A DNA stretch of 23,793 bases from a virus. This document shows, one piece after another, positions 14,112-20,325 of the stretch (the stretch's first letter is position 1; each line of letters starts with the position of its first letter). The notes under the pieces were generated by a model, which saw only the letters and a list, made by a program, of their open reading frames with translations, made no database searches and was not told the origin of the DNA. Position numbers and translations under genes: made by a program. The DNA lies in the IMG/VR virus record IMGVR_UViG_3300042521_002036, positions 1 to 23,793 of that record; one strand, written 5' to 3'.

Positions 14112-14481
14112 ATGCCAAAAGGAGATCTTTTCTCGTCTATCGCGTCGTGATCAGAACTATCTTGATCTAGCACTAAACGCAGCACAGTCATCTGACTGTA
14201 GAATGAAGCATGGTGCAGTTATTGTTAAGGGTGGAAGAGTTATTAGTATTGGTATAAATAAAAACCGAAACCATCCCACCGTGGTTTCATCAGAACACAT
14301 TAAGACGCATTGCTCTGTACATGCAGAGATTGATGCATTGCGTAAGGTAAAGAATCCTAAGGGTGCCACAATTTATGTGGCAAGAGTAAATAGGAAGGGT
14401 CAGGATAGAATGTCCAGACCATGTGACCGCTGTCACAATGCAATCCGTGAGGCGGGTATTAGAAAGGTTATTTATACATGA
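14112..14481 (+). CDS. Cytidine/deoxycytidylate deaminase-like protein with a disrupted 5' frame
   Basis: The zinc deaminase motifs are intact: CSVHAEIDAL (HAE) and PCDRCHNAI (PCxxC), with GAVIVKGGRVISIGIN before them. This family deaminates cytidine or dCMP for pyrimidine supply. Homology-like sequence (RRDQNYLDLALNAAQSSDC) continues upstream of the first in-frame ATG (14203) back to about 14143, but that frame has no ATG/GTG/TTG before a TGA at 14110. An ATG at 14112 with GAAAGGG upstream reads MPKGDLF and then needs a +1 shift near CTTTTC (14127-14132) to enter the deaminase frame. So it is either programmed frameshifting, an indel, or a rare start codon. Confidence 0.7.
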
Positions 14482-14627
14482 GCGATCTATCTAACATAGA
14501 AATTATCCTAGATGGTATTAAGGATGAACTGCTTCGAATTCGTAAGATTATGGAGCGAGAAGAACAAAGTAAATCAATGATTCTACAGAAAGTGAATAAT
14601 GAAAACTTTAACACTAAATTACTCTGA
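14478..14627 (+). CDS. 49-residue helical hypothetical protein
   Basis: ATG overlaps the deaminase stop (ATGA). The product begins MSDLSNIEIILDGIKDELL and reads as an amphipathic helix rich in Ile, Leu, Lys and Glu, probably a short coiled coil. It overlaps the next gene by 29 nt. No family recognised. Confidence 0.5.
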   Translation: MSDLSNIEIILDGIKDELLRIRKIMEREEQSKSMILQKVNNENFNTKLL

Positions 14628-14832
14628 TGCACATGACTTCGTGGCCAAGAACAGCCACCGTGGTTATTTCTGGGACGGATGGAATATCAATAGATGGGTT
14701 CCAAATCCATCTGGGTACATGTCTCAGGATGGTGAGTTTCGTCATGGTAAGTGGGGTATGAAATTTACATTCCCCGTAAATAATGACGGGTCATGGAAAG
14801 TAAAGGTCCCAGCAAATGTCGAATATAATTGA
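14599..14832 (+). CDS. Hypothetical protein with aromatic-rich beta region
   Basis: 77 residues, ATG start inside the preceding small gene with CAGAAAG upstream. Sequence such as GYFWDGWNINRW and KWGMKFTFPVNNDGSWKV suggests a small beta fold. It overlaps the WhiB gene by 17 nt. Similar short proteins are known only as hypotheticals. Confidence 0.6.
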   Translation: MKTLTLNYSDAHDFVAKNSHRGYFWDGWNINRWVPNPSGYMSQDGEFRHGKWGMKFTFPVNNDGSWKVKVPANVEYN

Positions 14833-15151
14833 GGAACTAGGACTAGATCCAGATAATGTAAAATGGTATCAATTAGCAGCATGTTCTGGTGCTGATATTA
14901 ATATGTTTTATGATGACTATGAGACAGATAAATTCTTAGCAACACAGGTAGATGAGATGTGTTTGCATTGTCCAGTCATATCACAATGCTATAATGAAGG
15001 TATAAGTAATAAAGAAAAAGGGGTCTGGGGAGGTATCTACCTAGACCTTGGAAGAGTAGACAGAGAAAATAACTTACATAAAACTCAAGAAGTTTGGGAC
15101 AGGTTAAAGAATAGTCATGGGTCAAGTATTCTACACAAAAGAGATGGCTAA
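14816..15151 (+). CDS. WhiB-like Fe-S transcriptional regulator
   Basis: 111 residues. Four cysteines in the Wbl pattern: C23, then C49-x2-C52-x5-C58 (MCLHCPVISQC), followed by KGVWGG (68-73), the diagnostic Wbl turn. Wbl proteins bind a [4Fe-4S] cluster and act with the primary sigma factor; they exist only in actinobacteria and their phages, so this fixes the host group. The basic C-terminal helix typical of DNA-binding Wbls is weak here. Start ATG overlaps the preceding gene. Confidence 0.92.
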   Translation: MSNIIEELGLDPDNVKWYQLAACSGADINMFYDDYETDKFLATQVDEMCLHCPVISQCYNEGISNKEKGVWGGIYLDLGRVDRENNLHKTQEVWDRLKNSHGSSILHKRDG

Positions 15152-15365
15152 GGCTGTCAGAGAAATCAAGGCTCCCTATAAAAATGTTAGGCTAGACATT
15201 ATGAAAAGGCCCAACTATATAGCGCTTGTCATTCATGAGAACAACATCATGGAGTTTGGTCAGGAGCAAAGAATGAATATCATGGAATATTTATTGAAAG
15301 TAAGATCCATGATTCAATCATTCGGGGTCAGATGTGAAATAGAAGGCATAAAGTATGACAAATAA
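15117..15365 (+). CDS. Hypothetical phage protein
   Basis: 82 residues, ATG start inside the WhiB gene's end. Pattern: a basic helix (MAKAVREIKAPYKNVRLDI), a beta strand (YIALVIHENNI) and a long helix (QRMNIMEYLLKVRSMI). It overlaps the following gene by 11 nt. No family recognised. Confidence 0.6.
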   Translation: MGQVFYTKEMAKAVREIKAPYKNVRLDIMKRPNYIALVIHENNIMEFGQEQRMNIMEYLLKVRSMIQSFGVRCEIEGIKYDK

Positions 15366-15552
15366 ATCTATAAAACATTTTTATGTTTATGTTGTAGATG
15401 AGCGGGTCTACGGTACTGTGTCTAGCCTTGGGGCACATGCTAGCCGTGTAAAATATGAAAAAGATGGAATACATTATGACGTTTTAATGTTAAATGAAGA
15501 CTTGTTATTTGTAGATGAATTTTCTATTGGTATAGAGGAAGAAGAGATTTAA
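15355..15552 (+). CDS. Hypothetical phage protein, beta-rich and acidic C terminus
   Basis: 65 residues. KHFYVYVVDERVYG and VKYEKDGIHYDVLMLNEDLL suggest a small beta fold; the C terminus ends EEEEI. Similar short proteins occur in aquatic phages as far as I recall. Its TAA overlaps the next ATG (TAATG). Confidence 0.6.
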   Translation: MTNKSIKHFYVYVVDERVYGTVSSLGAHASRVKYEKDGIHYDVLMLNEDLLFVDEFSIGIEEEEI

Positions 15553-15779
15553 TGAGATGCTATTCGTGCGATCAGCCGAAAAATGAATTAAACCCTAAGA
15601 AGTCAGCCCTGCTAGGACTTAATTTGCTTCTTTGTAAAAAATGTATAGAATTGAAATACGAACCTCGCTGGATCATAATTTTGGCTGGCAGGAAGTTTGG
15701 TTCAGATTCAGTAAGGGATTATGTAATTAAACATAGATATGTCGGCAAAGAAATATCAGCGAGTGAACTCATCTCCTAG
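15552..15779 (+). CDS. Small zinc-finger-like protein
   Basis: 75 residues with CYSC (C3, C6) and CKKC (C28, C31) pairs forming a likely zinc ribbon at the N terminus, then an RWIIILAGRKFGSDSVRDYV helix-strand region. Probably binds nucleic acid or protein; no specific family. It overlaps the next gene by 41 nt. Confidence 0.65.
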   Translation: MRCYSCDQPKNELNPKKSALLGLNLLLCKKCIELKYEPRWIIILAGRKFGSDSVRDYVIKHRYVGKEISASELIS

Positions 15780-16017
15780 CATAAAATGCGAAGATATAGT
15801 ATCTGAAATAAATAATTTAGTAAAAAAAATAAAATCTGGGACTGCTACGGTAAAAGATTTACAAATTTGTGAAAAACTTACAGATACACTACAGAATGTA
15901 CTGAAAACCTTTACAGACATAGACGCCTTTGATACATGGGTTGCTAAAGAAACAATAGAAATGTCTCGTTATACATGTAAAAAATATGGACAACTCCCCA
16001 TGAATGATAAAATATAA
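15739..16017 (+). CDS. Hypothetical helical protein
   Basis: 92 residues, ATG start within the preceding gene's 3' end. It is mainly helical (CEDIVSEINNLVKKIKSG, LQICEKLTDTLQNVLKTF), acidic and basic in alternation, as in small phage coiled-coil proteins. No motif recognised. Confidence 0.55.
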   Translation: MSAKKYQRVNSSPSIKCEDIVSEINNLVKKIKSGTATVKDLQICEKLTDTLQNVLKTFTDIDAFDTWVAKETIEMSRYTCKKYGQLPMNDKI

Positions 16018-16044
16018 ATATAATATTTACTGGGGTGGATACTC

Positions 16045-16335
16045 ATTTTATCTGATGCTGTGATAATAGCCCTTATAGGTCTTGCAGGAACTATATTTAC
16101 TGGGGCTATAGTAAAGTACTTTGACTATAGATTAAATAGAATAAGACACGACTTTGACGAGCGTGTCCAAATCAGGTCTGATAATGTAGAAGATCTAAAT
16201 ATTCTAAAACAAGAGTTAGAGAAAAGAAAAGAAGAGATTAGAATACTTGAGAATGAATTAGATGAGTGGAAGGGTAAGTATTATGAGATACTTGAACACC
16301 TTATTGAACTTAGGGGAAAATTAAATGGTAACTAG
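16045..16335 (+). CDS. Membrane-anchored coiled-coil protein, possible ATT start
   Basis: The first ordinary start is GTG at 16060 but the ribosome site GGGGTGGA (16033-16040) is about 20 nt away; an in-frame ATT at 16045 sits 4-5 nt after it and gives a normal N terminus (I/M-LSDAVIIALIGLAG). One membrane helix (about residues 4-22) is followed by a highly charged coiled coil to the end (LKQELEKRKEEIRILENELDE). Topology resembles small phage membrane/scaffold or spanin-like proteins. It overlaps the next membrane gene by 11 nt. Confidence 0.65.
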   Translation: MLSDAVIIALIGLAGTIFTGAIVKYFDYRLNRIRHDFDERVQIRSDNVEDLNILKQELEKRKEEIRILENELDEWKGKYYEILEHLIELRGKLNGN

Positions 16336-16558
16336 AATTGTTGGTTTACTAGTATTGCTTGCATGTCTAACAGTTTCTTTGCTAAGGGGTCTAGGTGTGA
16401 TGGACGGGGATTTTATTATTCCATTACTACTTCTTAGCCAATTAGTTATTTTAGGCTACTTGGTACAACTAGTACAAATGCTTGCCAAGGACATTCTGAT
16501 AAGATATACTAGTAACAGTACGAAAACAACAACGACCAATCTACATACCTGGAACTAA
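16325..16558 (+). CDS. Small two-helix membrane protein (holin candidate)
   Basis: 77 residues with two hydrophobic stretches, about 4-22 and 29-54, joined by a short acidic/polar turn (GVMDGD), then a polar Thr/Asn/Lys tail. Size and topology fit a class II holin, and the coiled-coil membrane protein just upstream would suit a lysis partner, but no endolysin is adjacent (the lysozyme-like gene is 5 kb away). The holin reading is a guess. The next gene starts 1 nt after the stop. Confidence 0.6.
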   Translation: MVTRIVGLLVLLACLTVSLLRGLGVMDGDFIIPLLLLSQLVILGYLVQLVQMLAKDILIRYTSNSTKTTTTNLHTWN

Positions 16559-16559
16559 T

Positions 16560-17093
16560 ATGACATGTATTTCTGCACTATCATATAACGGTAAAGTTTG
16601 TATGGGTGGAGATTCTGCTTCAGTAGATGAAGATTCTTCTTTAGTATCTTCTAGAAAAGAACCAAAAGTATTCATAAAGAATGGGTACTTGCTAGGCTAC
16701 GCTGGAAGTTTCAGATTTGGAAAAGTTCTCCAGCACACATTTAGTCCTCCAAAACTTTCTGATGATGATGTAGATAAGTTCTTAAATACTACATTTGTAA
16801 ATGCTCTAAGAGAATGCTGTGAATTAAATAAAGTAGACCCTGGATCAGAAGAAGATTCATCAGAAATGCTTATAGGCGTGGCAGGCAGGGTATTTGAATT
16901 TTGCAATGACTGGCACTTTGGCGAGGATATTAATAATTTTAATGCTATTGGATCAGGAACAAAGTTCGCACTAGGATCTTTATATTCTACTAGACGAATC
17001 AAGTCTCCTACTGCTAGAATACAAATGGCGCTTGAATCTGCGGAGAGATTTTCTCCATCTGTAAGAGGTCCGTTCACTATATTGGAGTTGTAA
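16560..17093 (+). CDS. Proteasome beta/HslV-like Ntn-hydrolase peptidase
   Basis: 177 residues starting MTCISALSYNGK. After Met removal, Thr1 would be the N-terminal nucleophile; Asp17 lies in GGDSA exactly as in proteasome beta subunits, and a Lys near 35 (EPKVF) takes the place of Lys33; GYAGSFRFG matches the G47-type substrate-binding turn. Such phage Ntn-hydrolases are predicted self-compartmentalising peptidases. No unfoldase partner (ClpX-, HslU- or Mpa-like) is in this window, so it may work with host factors or alone. The neighbouring gene overlaps its stop (TAATG). Confidence 0.8.
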   Translation: MTCISALSYNGKVCMGGDSASVDEDSSLVSSRKEPKVFIKNGYLLGYAGSFRFGKVLQHTFSPPKLSDDDVDKFLNTTFVNALRECCELNKVDPGSEEDSSEMLIGVAGRVFEFCNDWHFGEDINNFNAIGSGTKFALGSLYSTRRIKSPTARIQMALESAERFSPSVRGPFTILEL

Positions 17094-17284
17094 TGCTAGA
17101 TGCCAGAGGTCTTCCGACCCCAGAGTGTCCTAGTTGTGGTAGTTGGTTGCTTAAAGTAACCCTTAATTTCGATGAAGAATATAACATATGCTCGTATTTA
17201 CTTGAAGGAGAGTGTGCCATGTGTGGCACACTTCTTACTGTACCTACCCCACTAGACCATCCAGATTATGAGGAGATGTTGTGA
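17093..17284 (+). CDS. Small zinc-ribbon protein
   Basis: 63 residues with CPSC (C12, C15) and CAMC (about 40-43) pairs, a classic two-knuckle zinc ribbon. It overlaps the Ntn-hydrolase stop and the next gene's GTG start, within one coupled operon. Function unknown. Confidence 0.7.
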   Translation: MLDARGLPTPECPSCGSWLLKVTLNFDEEYNICSYLLEGECAMCGTLLTVPTPLDHPDYEEML

Positions 17285-17736
17285 AAACAGCAGTCATATT
17301 CGACATGGACGGCACGCTTGCAGATGTGTCGTCTATTCGTCATTATCTAACAAAATATGATGAAGGTAAGCGCAGAGTTATTAAACACTTTGATAACTTT
17401 CATGCTGAATCAGTTAATGTTCCCCCGCATAGTCATGTAGTAAATGCTGCTCAGATTGCACATATGCTAGGACACGCGGTGCTGGTTGTTACTGCAAGAA
17501 AGCATATGTGGAGAAACCATACGGCATGGTGGCTTGCCATGCATGATGTTCCTAGCGATATGCTAATGATGCGCGGGGATGAAGATAACCGCAAAGACTA
17601 TGAGGTCAAGAAAGATATGCTTGACACGCTCCGTAAGGCATACGATATAATTCATGCATGGGATGATAACCCAAGCATTATAAAACTATGGAAAGAAAGT
17701 AATATTCCAACTACAGTAGTTCCAGGATGGGAGTAA
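17281..17736 (+). CDS. HAD phosphatase, T4 Pnkp 3'-phosphatase-like
   Basis: 151 residues, GTG start overlapping the upstream TGA. HAD motifs: FDMDGTL (7-13; D8 and D10), VVTARK (69-74; T71), a Lys near 110-111 and AWDDNP (126-131). The DNFHAESVN cap segment and the ARKHMWRNHTAWWLAMH stretch resemble the 3'-phosphatase domain of T4 polynucleotide kinase and its phage relatives, which trim 3'-phosphates or 2',3'-cyclic ends of RNA/DNA. The kinase domain (P-loop) is absent. Role in nucleic-acid end repair is inferred. Confidence 0.82.
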   Translation: MKTAVIFDMDGTLADVSSIRHYLTKYDEGKRRVIKHFDNFHAESVNVPPHSHVVNAAQIAHMLGHAVLVVTARKHMWRNHTAWWLAMHDVPSDMLMMRGDEDNRKDYEVKKDMLDTLRKAYDIIHAWDDNPSIIKLWKESNIPTTVVPGWE

Positions 17737-17738
17737 CA

Positions 17739-17804
17739 ATGGACGGAATTGATGACTACTTTGAGATGAAGTTTCAGGATAGATATAATGACTCTCAGTA
17801 CTGA
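17739..17804 (+). CDS. 21-residue acidic peptide ORF (low confidence)
   Basis: ATG 2 nt after the HAD stop; product MDGIDDYFEMKFQDRYND... It overlaps the next small gene by 17 nt. Position and coupling are suggestive, but the size makes it uncertain. Confidence 0.3.
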   Translation: MDGIDDYFEMKFQDRYNDSQY

Positions 17805-17910
17805 GTACGAGAAGAAGGCTATGCACTTTGCCGAAATTGGAATTTATGCAGCCGCACAGGTGTTTGCTACACTAGCCCTCGCAGCCGCAACTAGAGAGAG
17901 TAATTCATAA
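17788..17910 (+). CDS. 40-residue alanine-rich hypothetical protein
   Basis: ATG 17788 within the overlap with the preceding small ORF; ends 1 nt before the glycosylase gene. The middle (AEIGIYAAAQVFATLALAAA) is hydrophobic and could form one membrane helix. It fills the only gap between two coupled genes. No family recognised. Confidence 0.5.
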   Translation: MTLSTEYEKKAMHFAEIGIYAAAQVFATLALAAATRESNS

Positions 17911-17911
17911 C

Positions 17912-18445
17912 ATGCAAGTTTTTCTACCAGAACATACTTACCGAGATTGTGCCCAGGCATTAGACCAAAAACGTTTGGTTAAGCAGTTGCTTGAGGGTAG
18001 GCAGATTCTTGCAGCACTTGCTGGTCAAACTAGGGGTTGGGTAAACCACCCTGCCACTCGTATGTTTAATGGATACGAGGGAGAACTTGTATCTTATCTA
18101 TTGCAAATCAAGATTGAAATGGAACAGCGCGGCTACAAGTGGGAAAATAACTGGGACACTATTACTGATACATGGACCAAATACTTTAAGCCCAAGCACG
18201 GAGTAGCCATTGAACTTCCTGACTATTTAAAGCCAGGGCATCCAGATAACCTTAGACTTATTATTACACATCGTGGTAGACTATATGAGAAAGCGCCAGA
18301 ACTGTATCCACAGTATCGGCATGAGTCTACTATTTACCGCCAGTATGTTTGTTGTGATAGGTGCAATTACTACTGGCCTACCCACCCCAAGGAGGATAAG
18401 ACTTGTTTAATAACGTCAGAGTCGTTGAAGGCTCAGAGCGCGTAA
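17912..18445 (+). CDS. Pyrimidine-dimer DNA glycosylase-like protein (MSMEG_6728 type)
   Basis: 177 residues. MQVFLPEHTYRDCAQALDQKRLVKQ..EGRQIL and HPATRMFNGYEGEL are the defining blocks of the Pyr_excise/MSMEG_6728 family, related to T4 endonuclease V that excises UV pyrimidine dimers (the family link is known; activity here is inferred). The C terminus has a CCDRC pair, probably a zinc knuckle. Fits an aquatic, light-exposed phage. Overlaps the next gene by 43 nt. Confidence 0.82.
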   Translation: MQVFLPEHTYRDCAQALDQKRLVKQLLEGRQILAALAGQTRGWVNHPATRMFNGYEGELVSYLLQIKIEMEQRGYKWENNWDTITDTWTKYFKPKHGVAIELPDYLKPGHPDNLRLIITHRGRLYEKAPELYPQYRHESTIYRQYVCCDRCNYYWPTHPKEDKTCLITSESLKAQSA

Positions 18446-18702
18446 GCACTAACAATCTTAATTTTACCCAATTTACAGAGCCAGTAGAGAAGCCATGGCT
18501 GCCGTTCTATGTTACATCAGACGAATTTTTTGAAATTTTGCGAGTGGCATATGAGGATTCGTATGGTAAAGATACTGGTGTATGGCATCCAGAGGATATG
18601 TACGTCAATGTTTCTGTAATTCTAGAGACAGTAACTAATACTCTGTCTAATATGTCACGAATTCGCAGCGGAAAGCCGTTGAGGGGAATTAAAGAGTCAT
18701 GA
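18403..18702 (+). CDS. Hypothetical protein with TTG start
   Basis: 99 residues. The TTG start at 18403 is decided by a perfect AAGGAGG (18389-18395) 7 nt upstream. The product has a polar N terminus, a FFEILRVAYEDSYG helix and a basic end. It overlaps the glycosylase gene by 43 nt in another frame and the next ATG by 4 nt. No family recognised. Confidence 0.65.
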   Translation: MFNNVRVVEGSERVSTNNLNFTQFTEPVEKPWLPFYVTSDEFFEILRVAYEDSYGKDTGVWHPEDMYVNVSVILETVTNTLSNMSRIRSGKPLRGIKES

Positions 18703-18884
18703 CAGAAGTGCAGTATGTAGCAAATGCTCTTTTAGAGTCATGGTTCCCCAAGCGTCACTCAGATAAAGAATGGCTTAATAGTGATGATGGTCAAAACTGG
18801 CAGGAGATAGCCATCCTAGACGCTACAATAGCCATAGATGCCCATTTGAAATGGCAGCAATTAAATGGGGACGACCTTAAATAA
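18699..18884 (+). CDS. Hypothetical protein
   Basis: 61 residues; ATG overlaps the upstream stop (ATGA). Tryptophan-rich helices (ALLESWFPKR, EWLNSDDGQNW, DATIAIDAHLKW). Its TAA overlaps the next ATG. Nothing recognisable. Confidence 0.6.
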   Translation: MTEVQYVANALLESWFPKRHSDKEWLNSDDGQNWQEIAILDATIAIDAHLKWQQLNGDDLK

Positions 18885-19081
18885 TGTACGTTAAATGCTG
18901 GCAATGCTCAGAAAGTATTGATACAATTTCAGTAGAGAAACAGTTCTACAGTAATGTAATCAATGATCTGCGCGGGATGCTCTGCAAGAGTTCCATGGGA
19001 GATTCCTGCGATCTTGATTGGCGGCATGAAGATTGTAGAGTTATTTCAGCATTAATAAAACACTATAAGGAAAAAATATGA
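18884..19081 (+). CDS. Small Cys-rich protein
   Basis: 65 residues. A CWQC pair at residues 5-8 plus later C, C and a HEDC segment suggest a treble-clef-like zinc site (CxxC...HxxC). Overlaps the next gene start by 4 nt. Function unknown. Confidence 0.6.
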   Translation: MYVKCWQCSESIDTISVEKQFYSNVINDLRGMLCKSSMGDSCDLDWRHEDCRVISALIKHYKEKI

Positions 19082-19269
19082 AGGCAAATGACCTAGAAGA
19101 TATTGTAAGCAGGGTATCTTTAGAGTACTTCCAGTATAAGAATCCAGGATTCTCTCCAGCAGAGAACCCTAATACTGTACACACTTGCATTGACGATACA
19201 GCATTTATTATTAATAAATTTATTAAATATTTTAATGAAGCAACGGAGGCAGAATTAAATGGCAAATGA
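19078..19269 (+). CDS. Hypothetical protein
   Basis: 63 residues, ATG overlapping the upstream stop. Helical, with YKNPGFSPAENPNTVHTCIDDTAF in the middle. No match; overlaps the next gene by 11 nt. Confidence 0.55.
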   Translation: MKANDLEDIVSRVSLEYFQYKNPGFSPAENPNTVHTCIDDTAFIINKFIKYFNEATEAELNGK

Positions 19270-19432
19270 CAATAATGAAGATCTACTGAGAGATCTTAAT
19301 ATTGCCAGTCAGGATGTAAAGAAGGCAACTCCTGGTAAGTCTGGCGAGGGAGCAGAAAAGAAGTACGGTCAAGCATATGCTGCCTGCGTTAAGGCTGGCA
19401 TTAAGCCACTTCTTAAGCGCAAGTACCGTTAA
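19259..19432 (+). CDS. 57-residue basic hypothetical protein
   Basis: ATG 19259 is preceded by GGAGG (19245-19249) at 9 nt, a good ribosome site. The product starts MANDNNEDLLRDLNIASQ and has a basic C-terminal half (EGAEKKYGQAYAACVKAG, ending LLKRKYR). Likely a small nucleic-acid or protein-binding phage protein. Stop overlaps the next ATG (TAATG). Confidence 0.65.
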   Translation: MANDNNEDLLRDLNIASQDVKKATPGKSGEGAEKKYGQAYAACVKAGIKPLLKRKYR

Positions 19433-19662
19433 TGAAAAGCCCTTGCACTAGTAGCAAGCATTCTGAATACACATGCCTCATAAAATGGGGAGTAAGCAGT
19501 AAGAAGTTTGCAGTAAATAAATGGTGTAAGGAATGCATACAGCACCATTCCCACACTCATCTCGTACAGGAATATCTAGCCACGAATGAGCGCGAAAAAG
19601 AGAACCATAATATCGATATTGAGTCTAAGCCGCGACGCGGCAGGAAGAAGAAGGTGGCATGA
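19432..19662 (+). CDS. Small Cys/His protein with basic AT-hook-like tail
   Basis: 76 residues. Cys5, Cys15, then WCKEC and HHSHTH could bind zinc; the C terminus PRRGRKKK resembles an AT-hook (RGR core in a basic setting). A DNA-binding role is plausible. TAATG overlap at the start, ATGA-like overlap at the end. Confidence 0.6.
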   Translation: MKSPCTSSKHSEYTCLIKWGVSSKKFAVNKWCKECIQHHSHTHLVQEYLATNEREKENHNIDIESKPRRGRKKKVA

Positions 19663-19901
19663 GAAACTTTGCCATTATCACAGGAAGATGGACTGGTGTA
19701 TGGGCATGGGTCTGGTATGCTGATGTAATGCATGAATCAGATAATGTGCCATATACGTCATTTAATGCACTCTCTAGACGCGGGGCATTAAGAAAGGCTA
19801 AGAGATACATTAGAAGGCTTACCTCTCCCATAGAGAATAAGCAGGCATTTATTTATGCATATGATGAATCGACATTTAAATTGGAGAAGATAGATGTTTA
19901 G
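19659..19901 (+). CDS. Hypothetical protein
   Basis: 80 residues, overlapping both neighbours. The N-terminal IITGRWTGVWAWVWYADVM is aromatic/beta-like; a basic stretch RRGALRKAKRYIRRL follows, then a YAYDES segment. No family recognised. Confidence 0.55.
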   Translation: MRNFAIITGRWTGVWAWVWYADVMHESDNVPYTSFNALSRRGALRKAKRYIRRLTSPIENKQAFIYAYDESTFKLEKIDV

Positions 19902-20007
19902 TTTTGTAGGAGATGCGGTCAATACTATGGTCGATAAGGTCATTGATTGGGTAGTTCCATTGGATAATTTTGGCCCACTCACAGATGACGATGAAGTGAA
20001 TTGGTGA
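19894..20007 (+). CDS. 37-residue acidic hypothetical protein
   Basis: ATG overlaps the previous stop and has TTGGAGA upstream. Product MFSFVGDAVNTMVDKVIDW... is an amphipathic helix followed by an acidic end (DDDEVNW). Its TGA stop is part of the extended -10 of the next gene. Confidence 0.5.
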   Translation: MFSFVGDAVNTMVDKVIDWVVPLDNFGPLTDDDEVNW

Positions 20008-20013
20008 TATAAT
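20005..20013 (+). promoter_or_regulatory. Extended -10 promoter overlapping a stop codon
   Basis: TGATATAAT, whose first bases are the stop of the preceding gene; ATG follows after 6 nt at 20020. ATGACG at 19985-19990 with a 17-nt spacer is a poor possible -35. Confidence 0.6.
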
Positions 20014-20019
20014 AATATT

Positions 20020-20325
20020 ATGATAGTTTCAAAGACATATGAATTCGAATCAGAATTCCCCATCACACTCAATCAAATAATTTCTGCTACTGATTTCAAC
20101 AATGTATATATCCAGAATCTCTCACATGAATTAGATATCTATATTGGAGATGAGACTGTATCTGGAAGCAACTATGGGATAAGAATGACCCCTCTTCTTA
20201 TGTTATATCTACCATTTATTGACATAAATCAAAATCAGAACATGCATATCATTGGAAGTCCAGGTGCAAAATTCTCAGTCTTTGGGTGGTACGGAATCCA
20301 CCCAGTATTCAACGCCTTTAATTAA
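20020..20325 (+). CDS. Beta-rich hypothetical protein (possible minor structural)
   Basis: 101 residues, leaderless start from the extended -10. Alternating hydrophobic strands (VYIQNLSHELDIYIGDETVSG, MLYLPFIDIN, MHIIGSPGAKFSVFGWYG) suggest a beta sandwich like small phage decoration or fibre-accessory proteins, which I cannot prove. A P4H-like gene overlaps its 3' end in another frame. Confidence 0.6.
   Translation: MIVSKTYEFESEFPITLNQIISATDFNNVYIQNLSHELDIYIGDETVSGSNYGIRMTPLLMLYLPFIDINQNQNMHIIGSPGAKFSVFGWYGIHPVFNAFN

Noticed and set aside
16697-17077. 126-codon minus-strand ORF
   Set aside because: Antisense to the Ntn-hydrolase gene, whose catalytic motifs establish the + frame.
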